Assembly: GCA_036971475.1 (NCBI GenBank)
Contig: JBAIZL010000005.1
Coordinates: 172,261,386-172,325,385, forward strand
DNA: 64,000 bases
Reading direction: 5' to 3'
Origin: Prosapia bicincta
Taxonomy: Eukaryota > Arthropoda > Insecta > Hemiptera > Cercopidae
Shown piece by piece: positions 55,569-64,000 of this stretch. The notes beneath the pieces are model-generated. The model ran no database searches. It was not told the DNA's origin and worked only from the letters and a program-made list of their open reading frames with translations. Within the stretch, counting starts at the first letter, position 1. Every line of letters starts with the position of its first letter. Position numbers and translations under genes: made by a program.

Positions 55569-56925
55569 GCGTATGACGTCGATGCAATATATCATCAATC
55601 ACTGAATCTTTATGTTTATTCATAAGGTCTCTGCTTGGGCTAAGAAACATGTAGTCAACACTATAGCGAAGAGCAGACGAATTTGTATTGCTGTACAGTT
55701 CAATGCTGTTTCAGTAGGCATACAGTCTCACTGGTTGTCGTCTTCCAGCAAGCCTAGTGCAAGGCCTGCATCTTTATACGTTGGTTACTGTTGTCCATTC
55801 ACTACACGTATATCTTGAAATGGCAATTGGCCAGTGGCATTAACCAACAGTCGCAAATAAAATCACTCAGTATACCTTGGATTTACTGATAATAATCGAA
55901 AAATGTTTATTACTTATTAATCATTAAATATTTATTAAAACTATTTACGACTGGTGGGAATAACTAACTGACTGAGTGGTACCTGATCCATTATCGACCG
56001 CCGAGATTAGAAAATGATTAAAGTACTAATATCGCTATTAAAAATAGGGGTTGCTGGTAGAAGGGTGTTAAATTTGGGGTTATATGTAGGCCTATGTTTA
56101 ATGCTAAATCATAAAAAAATTAAAATAAAAAATTTTCTCCAAAACATAAACAAATAGTTTTGGCGTAGACCTATCTTATCATATGTGTGAACGAAAAATA
56201 GCTTACGTCCTATTCTGAGACTTACTGAACATACACACAGAATTTCATAAGAATCGGTCAAGCCGTTTCGGAGTGTTGTTACAAACACGGTGACACGAAA
56301 ATTTTATATATAAGATTTTAATAACTTTTTCAATTTTAAGTAGATACTAATTAACTAATTAACTTAACTAATTTTAAGTAGACACATTTACATTATTAAA
56401 ATATACACTTTTAGAAAAATTGTAAGTTTGTATACTTATACAAACTATATGTAAAAGTGTATAATTATTATCTAAAGTATATAAACTAAACACACAATAT
56501 ATTATTTACTAGGTAATAAAATAAAGACTATGCTATTATTATAGATAATATTAAAGTATAAACAAATAATGTAAACAATAAATTCAAATATTAAAAAATG
56601 TATTTCAGTTATAATTTATCAGAAAGCAGTATTTTCTTTAATAGCTAGTTAGTGCAAGTATTTAAAGTTTAGTAGATCTCATTAATTAGCTCAGTAACAA
56701 TTGTTTCGCCAAGGTCAGGAATTATCAAACCAATTGTAACTTAAACATAGTTTGAGCATGACATTGATGGATTTTACAAAAATGTAAACATTGTATTTTA
56801 AGGAATTATTCAATTTAAAAGTATTGATAAAGAAAGATAATTTAAGAAAATTATGTCCTGAATATTCTCTATAAAATTTGGAAAATTTGAATTAAGTAAC
56901 ACTTTAATTATGACAATATTTTTGG
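55567..56925. other. Intergenic with a LINE 3'-end-like repeat
   Basis: At about 56196-56320 lies AATTTCATAAGAATCGGTCA with AGCCGTTTCGGAG and GACACGAAAATTTTATATAT. This resembles the widespread arthropod repeat tail associated with RTE/Proto2-type LINEs and their SINEs; the assignment is from memory of the pattern. The open frame at 55612-55818 was not recognised. Confidence 0.45.
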
Positions 56926-58140
56926 GGAAGGTAACGTATGAAGTTGTGTCAACGAAACTGTAATTCCTACTTCACTGGAAGGCCAACCTACTGGCTGACT
57001 GACACCAGCAAACGGCCGGACCTTTCGTTTTGCAGAGTACATCAGGAACGAAGGGTGCTGATATCTTAGCTCTGACCACACGCCGGTCATCTTGACCATG
57101 ACTACTTAGCGAAGGCCTCCTGCTACCACCAATAGGTCCTAAGTTGTCTAGTATCAGGATGAACTGGGAGAGGTGCCGTCTGAAGACGTAAGATAAAATT
57201 AAGCTCGTAGTGTGTTCAAGAGACAGCGACCACCCCCCTTACAACAGGGAGCTTGGAATAATACCACGAGCTTAGCAACAAGCCGACCAACAACAAAAAA
57301 TGCTGCACCTTTCAGGTTCACCTAGTGAAGGGGAAGAGGAGATCTGACAGCAATGCTGTCAAAGTCATGATCCATCTGAGACGGTCACCTTGAATGCCAT
57401 CAAAAACGAGCTACGGAACCCGCTGCGGAAAGTGAAGAATGTTGCAGACAGCAGCTACCAGCATTGTCTGTCGACAGACAACAAGGAAAATGACTACTCA
57501 TTGTAGCAAGCCAAGAGGCCAAACACATAAATACCACCAATCAGAGCTGATAATAACTCAGGAGTAATATCTGATAATGAAAAAGCAGAAATCTTTGCGG
57601 AACCTTGGCACATACTTTTACTTCTTTTTCGATACAAACTGAAAGTGAAATACAATTTATCTAAGGGGATTTGATACAATGATTATTAATAGCGACCTTC
57701 AAAGAGCTTCGTCGCGCAAAATGAGACAGAGGCAACAGCTATATTACATATCAGCATACCCTTAATAGCTCAATGACTGGACTAAAGTGGAGCATAAAAC
57801 TTAACGACACCAAGTCATCGCATCTTATATTTTCTCCAATAAAGTGAAGAGCAAAACTGACCTTATAATAAATTATCAATTCCTCCTATATAGCAAAGTG
57901 GGGATATTATTGATAGGATTAACGTTGAACGCTAAACTAAACTGGAAATCTCACTTGAAGGAAAAAATAGATAAACTGGAGATCCGGTACAGAAGACCAG
58001 CGATTCTTATAGGTAAGCATTCCGAGTCGAGTCCCTACAATAAATTGCTGGAATACAAGCAAGGACTAAAGCTTTATAGGATGCCAGTGCGCCGACTTGA
58101 TCACACTAAGCCTTTGGATGTAGTTGCAAAGCAAAATTAT
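56926..58140 (+). pseudogene. Decayed Jockey-type LINE (endonuclease end and RT end)
   Basis: In shifting + frames: GRPTYWLTDTSKRPDLSF (APE endonuclease region, cf. PTYWPTDTSKRPDLLDF) and HAGHLDHD from a decayed SSDHTPVI motif near 57070. Then a linker (VADSSYQH, PPIRADNNS, NEKAEIFAE), a gap where the palm should be, LKWSIKLNDTKSSHLIFSPI, TLNAKLNWKSHLKEKIDKLE, and RKLLEYKQGLKLYRMPVRR-like tail. The core RT between about 57650 and 57760 is deleted. Many stops. Confidence 0.75.
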
Positions 58141-61100
58141 CTGATTCTCGCCAAAGCAACATTAAGATTATATTTTCATAACCCATCCCCTCAACAAAAT
58201 CTTAGACCCACCCGATCTGCTTGCGTTTTCCACTAATCCCCTAGAATGGTGTTTTTTCTGTGATCGACTACCTTCTTTCAAATTCACTACCGCTCTCCAA
58301 TGCTTTATTCGTTAACCTTAATATTTCGTAAACTTCTTATTCTTCTAATTCAACATCGTTTTATTTGAGACCAGATCAATTTTTCAGATCTATTGAGCTT
58401 ATAATACAGAAGAAGAAATGTGGCACTCTGGCTCCATTGAAAAGAAAAAATAAGGCTCTGATTGAAGGAGAGGTAGAGCGAACATCCCCGAGGTACATCG
58501 AAGCGATCTAATAGGTATACGAGGCAGCGGCGCACCCTGAACTTCATCATCAACAACAGGGGGGACATCTACTCGGTTTGTAATATCCCCCCCAAATTAG
58601 CCAAGTTACTTCAATGCATCCTACTTTGTTTTACTTAAGGCGCAAACTCAACAACTGTTTATTATTAAGGGATATTCAGCTTTTTACTGAAGCTTCTAAA
58701 TATTATTCCAGAGCACTCCTAATACTTCAGGCACAAATGAAATAAAAAAAAAAAAAAAAATGTTTTAATAACACTTAGGCCCTATTTATTGTTAAATCTT
58801 GGTATTTCAATTTAAATACTGCGATTGAGCACTATGCGTTTTCCAATGAAGGACAATGCACGTCTTCAATTTCTTGTTCTCTATAGAGATGGCCAAGGGG
58901 ACCCCATTGGCCCCTCCCTTCTGTGCGCCACTGATACAAGGTATACCATAATAATATGTATTGAACAATTATTACAATTGTGATTAATTAGAATTTTCAA
59001 ATGAGGAAATTTAAGTGATAAAATATGTAAACCTTGATAGGAATTTTTGTAAATATGTAACAGTCAGGCGCCAAATTTTGAAAAATGTTTTGGGGAGGTC
59101 AAAAAATGTCTTCAGTTTTCCCTTAAAAAATTGTTTGATATAAATGATTTAGTCACAGGTAAAGTGATATATGCTTCTGTTTATGCTTTCTGTTTATCGT
59201 AACAGTTTAAATAAAAAATAATTAGTTCCATTTAATATAAAGTAATTTTTCAATTATTTACTTCTTATCGTGATAGCGAGCTGCCCTCGCAAATCTCACT
59301 CCTGAATGTAGTTATATAAATGTTGTGAATGTATTTATATAACTAACACGTGAATTGTAGCCTAAATTGCAAAACAAATAATATAAAAACACATAAAGCA
59401 GATTATACGTAGTGGAAGCTGTTACAGCTCCAAGACACTGCCCGAATATTGTTCACGATAATGTCAATATCAATGTGAAAATATGTAATCAAAGCCATAA
59501 ATTAGCAGAACTTGAATAACATAACCCTCCCAAAGCACGGACTACAGTTGTGTTTTGTCAGGATTGATGTCAGCATATCAATGCAAGTTTCGTGTGTCAG
59601 TGTTAAAGTGTTGTTGTAATTATGTAAGTTTTAACATATTATCCTCATTTTAAATTAATATAATCCTGATTTTATTTTTCTATTTTTAATATTATTTCCG
59701 AAATCTCTCGTTACGTTTTCAAATTCTAATAGCGATATCAATCAATGAACCACTCGACTAGTTTTGATCGAAATTGAATTAAGATGCTATTGTAGCTTTG
59801 CGCTGAGTCAAACTGCGTCAGAGGTGAAGCGTGAGAAACTCCTCTAAACTAGGGATCCGTGAGCGTGTGTTGACGTTCCAAAAATCTTGTTCGATAGTTT
59901 CCAACAATTATTAACATCGTTATAATTATAAGAAAATAATTATGATTGTTTGGTATGATTATAAGAAGATATCTATTCTTATAATTGTTATAAAAAAAAT
60001 GCATTTTTAACAAGAAAAAGTTACTTTTGTAGTGAAAAACAATGAAAAAATTAGGAAAAATACGAACGTACCAACACAGATAAAACTATATAAACTAAAT
60101 GAATCTTTATAAAATAGAATTATTTTAAACTGCATGCAATTATTTTGTAGGCTATCTGTTATTTTACAATCTACCAAATTGTAGGCAGGTAAGGTTTAAG
60201 ATAGGTGTTACTTCATAGAATTATCAAGGATAGAAATATTTGTTTGGGTGTTTCTAACATAAAATACTTTGTTTTCAAGGTGATAATAAAGAAAGTTTTA
60301 ACCACTTTTTATACTATACGAAATTTAAAATAATTTGTTTTAGAATCTATTTTCGGGTAACACATGTAAAAACTAAATAGGTCGAAGTTGAATCATCATT
60401 TTTAGCAATTACCGATTATTTAACTTTCACTAGCCACAGTTGTTTCCTTTGTGAGTCAATTTCTACATTGAAATAACTTGAATAATTTTAATGGCCCCAA
60501 GTTCACCTTTGACGTTTTGAATTCAATAACTCTTTCAACTCGTTTATGATTTTTCTCCATGTTCAAGAGATACTTCAAATACGTTCACAACAAACGCTTA
60601 GAAACAATAGTCGTGTTCACTGAAACAAAACTTTGTGGAGCTCTGCACAGCTTATAGTGTGCACACTACGTGCTCTACGCCGCGCAGCTCCTCTTCGAAC
60701 GGTTTAGCGTAGCACGTTGAGTTTGTGTGGACAAACTTTAAAGCGAACTTAAAAGTCAATATATTATACGTGAACGACTTTACGTTTTGAGCAGTCATGA
60801 ATTTTATATCACAAAATGCTGAAAATATTTATAGTTGTTGAACAAAAACATTACTAGTAATTAAAGTGTTGATTGAAAGATTCAATTTTTCAACGCTAAT
60901 TCACTATAAAATTCAATTAGCCTCAAATACAACACATTTAACAAGATCAAAGTTGACTGTTTTTATAATCGAAGAGAGGAGCAATTATTCAAGAAATGTT
61001 AAGGTTTGTTTTTATGTAACAAAAAAATCCAAAGCTCATTAAAAACATTTGTGATCAAAAAATAATGAGGTTCATTATTTTATATCATCACGTATTTCTT

Positions 61101-61330
61101 TTACTACTGTAAAATTAAATAGGCGTTACATCAGTCAAACTCAAAACTGGAACATAAACAAACTCGACTGCATCATTTTACAGCCTGGCACATTTCCATG
61201 TTTAGCATATTATTTTGTTTCTTTACATATATACTGCTCATAATAAATTATCAATTATTATCTCACATCGAAATATACTTAGATGTAGATTAATTGGACT
61301 AATAAAATCCAAAAGCAGTTCATTAGTATT
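58141..61330. other. Intergenic, no gene recognised
   Basis: Includes an A run at 58746-58760 and a terminus-like sequence at 58885-58932. A GC-richer stretch lies at 60650-60720 (CTACGCCGCGCAGCTCCTCT), which stands out from the AT background but has no coding. The minus open frame at 58350-58568 was not recognised. Confidence 0.4.
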
Positions 61331-61410
61331 ACCCCAATAACAATACTGTGGTCTAGAGCTAGAGCACTAGACTGCTAACTTAAAAGTCCTGGGTTTGATC
61401 TCAAGTACTA
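61331..61410 (+). repeat. tRNA-like SINE head (tentative)
   Basis: AGAGCTAGAGCACTAGACTG CTAACTTAAAAGTCCTGGG TTTGATCTC resembles a tRNA with the D arm altered (A-box-like, then B-box-like GGGTTTGATCTC). A true tRNA is unlikely because the acceptor stem does not close. Confidence 0.35.
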
Positions 61411-64000
61411 CTAAGAATTTCTGTGCGCTTTTTCAACGGCTTAGTCCTCTCAGTTATTGAAAGTGAGGTTAAAACAGGTAGGAATGAGTTCGTGGTTCCA
61501 TATGTATTGGTTAGAGAGATTTTTTGTTACTGATGTAAACAAACTGGCCTGAACACTCCTACGACAGAACTTCTAGCCCCCCACAAAAGCATCGTATTCA
61601 TTTTCTGGTATCGTCTTCCAAAAGTACTATTATTGATGTAACTAGTTTGGAGTGGCTAAAATAGGAAGTTATCAGAATTATCACAGCTACTGTGTTGAAC
61701 ACTAAAGTTATCAAGCTGTATAGTACAAATATGTGTCTTTATCTGCCAAAAAATGTGTTTATCTTGTTCTTGAAATTCAAATATTAATTTATTGCATCCA
61801 GCTACTTAAAGTAACAGTATATGCTCATTTTATTCTTAAAACCATTGAACGTGGCGTTTGATTATGCTAGGAAATTATTAAATTATCTTGAAATTCGAAT
61901 AAACGGATTTACGCGTACCTGGTTAACATCGCAATATCCTCGCAAGTCTTGCTATTGAGAAAAAAGAGAGGCTTACAATGTATTACGTAGCAAAATGTAT
62001 ACTTAGCTCAAGACATAATCATACAATCAAAATAAAATTATGACAAATACCAACAGTTCAATAATTTAATATCTCGTATGCGTTTCAATGAACAGATAGT
62101 CATCATCAGAACTTATAACTATATACATTCTAAAATATAACTGAAATACCAACCTTTTTTATCTCGGGTATATTTCCACAAAACCTGCCCAGCCCTCATG
62201 GCGGCAGCCTATCTCCATCACAGTAGGTAGGTAAGCGGTAGGTTGTTAGTATTAATTGTCCGGGTACTAAGAGTAGTTCTGGAAAAGCATCATCAACGTC
62301 TGGTTGGACTGTCGTCTCGTTTTAGAGACGGAGTGGTCAGTATTCCAGAAATTACAGTAATGTTTTCGGACTCTTACATACAGGTACCACGGGTCTTGGC
62401 ACCCAGTCTCTTTCCGGACCTGACGCTAGTCATCTAATCGGATCACGAGTTTAAGTTAGATTCGTGGGAACATGAACATTGTTCACCATCTTTTTCTACC
62501 AAGGACGAAGGGATGAGATTACCGCCTATGTGTTCATCGGCTAATTTCTTCATTTTCACCATATTCAGTCTTCAAACTTGCTAATGAGTTCTTTCCATTG
62601 ATAATCAGTAGACAGTGAAATAAAATAGAACGGCCAGTGTGATGTGAAGAGTTGCAGGAAGATTCCTGGCAAGTAAAAAACCTTGATAGGAAAACTCTGG
62701 CGATAAATCAATACTGCGAGTGAAGAATTCGGGATTGGTAACCCACTTACCACTTTATTGGGCTCTTTTCTTTTATAATAGGAATATAATGAAAAACGTG
62801 ATAGATGGAGTGAGAACAGGGGTATAAAATCCTGGTAAGAAATGAACCCTGCCAAGAAAGCCTAGACGTCACAGCATGCAGAAACATTTGGCCTGGGGTG
62901 TCTTTATACTATGGGGTAGAAAAGGTTAAAAATACCTTGTGAGTGAGTCTACAGAGTGTCTTGCACCAAGTTTCCTACCGTCTATTAGAAGCTGGAATAG
63001 ATAATCAAAGTAAAATTATTCAATCTAAGTTATTCATAGAAAACTAGCTGTGCCGTCTCAAATGGTCCCACTGCATTATCTTGAGTTCTATTAACAAGAT
63101 ATAGCTTATTTTAATAAAGCACTAACAACAAATTAACACAACTATTACATTTTACTAAAAAATGACAAGTGAAACGAAGTGGTAGGAAATAAATTTGTCA
63201 ACACTGTTTCCATCGAAACTTGAAAGTGTTCAGCTACGATTGGAGGAGCTGTTAGGCGAGCCTGCACGAACTACTGAAGTAGTACGCATCCGAATCCTCA
63301 TTTAATATAAATTCACGTATAGATATCATGAATTAAATGCTTGGGAAACGTCTAATAGTAAACATAAAAATGTAACTGTTAATAACTAATTACGATCTCT
63401 TCAAAGTTGTGTAATAATTGTTTTCATTCTTATTTTGGTATATAAATGTGTGATCCAAGTGGGTGTAGCCAATCTTATGGTATGAATATGGGAAGTGATC
63501 TTATTAGGTGGAGGTGTTTCCCGAGAGGCTCGATATTAAGTCGTCTGAAGTTGACTTTGTAAGCCAAACCCGGGTTAAAAAACTGTCATTCTAGATATAG
63601 TTTAGACTTTATGTGGCAATACTCACTGACGATGGTGAGATTGCTATTGAAACGCTTATGGGAAAATAAATAATTAATTATGAGTTGTATTCGTGTATAT
63701 TTTCTAATTCATGTAAATGTATTAGTTCCTATTCATAATAAAAAAGTATTTGCTATGAATTGAGCCGCTTTGGCTCAATGGTGGTTTTATATGTTAATTA
63801 ATTTTAAATTTAAATTTTCTTATACACTTTAACTTTTGTTTTAGTATATTTTTAAAGTATTGTTTTTGCTAGCGTAAAATAGGTTATGTTTTTAAGCTCA
63901 TTTTAAAATTACAAAACATTAGAATATGGAAATATTTAGCAACACAATTTTTTGCATTGTCATAGAAAAAAGAAATAAGTTTTTAATTTGAAATAATTAT
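61411..64000. other. Intergenic, no gene recognised
   Basis: PLE 3'-like motifs appear near 62080-62112 (inverted, CTGATGATGACTATCTGTTC then GAAACGCATACGAGAT) and 63624-63665 (ACTGACGATGGTGAGATTGC, GAAACGC). Open frames at 62243-62437 and 62565-62855 have no recognisable motif. Confidence 0.4.

Noticed and set aside
61331..61410. Candidate tRNA gene
   Set aside because: A/B-box-like sequence, but the acceptor stem does not pair and the anticodon arm is irregular; kept only as a tentative SINE head.
62243..62855. Open frames at 62243-62437 (+) and 62565-62855 (-) as small genes
   Set aside because: Neither shows a domain, signal peptide with supporting context, or splice partner.
1..64000. 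CRISPR array, operons or bacterial features
   Set aside because: No regularly spaced repeats with unique spacers; genes have introns and splice signals.

Overview
This is eukaryotic nuclear DNA: strongly AT-rich, with intron-split genes, long TA and CA microsatellites, and a dense load of transposable elements. The transposon mix (mariner, Tigger/pogo, piggyBac, LINEs, many Penelope-like elements) and a trypsin-activated secreted M14 carboxypeptidase fit an arthropod. The species cannot be settled from the sequence.

Two host genes are recognisable, in convergent orientation. On the + strand, a seven-exon ZFAND4 (ANUBL1) orthologue runs from 6380 to 27841, with an N-terminal ubiquitin-like domain and a C-terminal AN1 zinc finger. 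All seven exons join in phase to a 653-codon reading frame. On the - strand, a six-exon digestive-type procarboxypeptidase, carboxypeptidase B-like by its Asp255 equivalent, runs from 47696 down to 29674. All catalytic and zinc ligands are present. However, the only phase-consistent model found has an in-frame TAA at 46828-46830, in the pro-segment linker. It is therefore a recent pseudogene, a null allele, a sequence error, or a sign of an exon not found here.

Nearly everything else is repeats inside the introns and flanks. The ZFAND4 introns hold two broken mariner copies (7.66-9.24 kb), a truncated piggyBac (9.66-11.0 kb), a Penelope-like (PLE) palindrome (12.3-13.4 kb), an internally deleted mariner with unusually long terminal inverted repeats (15.03-15.97 kb), a non-LTR retrotransposon (17.8-19.15 kb), a rearranged PLE (20.4-22.9 kb) and another PLE palindrome (23.9-24.3 kb). 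The carboxypeptidase introns hold TA-flanked palindromes (30.4-30.96 kb), a small PLE palindrome (32.0-32.4 kb), a piggyBac-like element with an N-terminal ORF (33.8-34.8 kb), a nearly intact Tigger (37.26-39.72 kb), an older Tigger-like element (40.71-42.58 kb), and a piggyBac with the catalytic core deleted (42.75-44.42 kb).

From 48 to 64 kb no host gene was found. That stretch has TA-flanked palindromes, copies of a TA-inserting MITE, and a decayed Jockey-type LINE (56.9-58.2 kb). The most unusual pattern is a population of PLE-derived palindromes. These carry hammerhead-like motifs, and several lie between (TA)n tracts on both sides.
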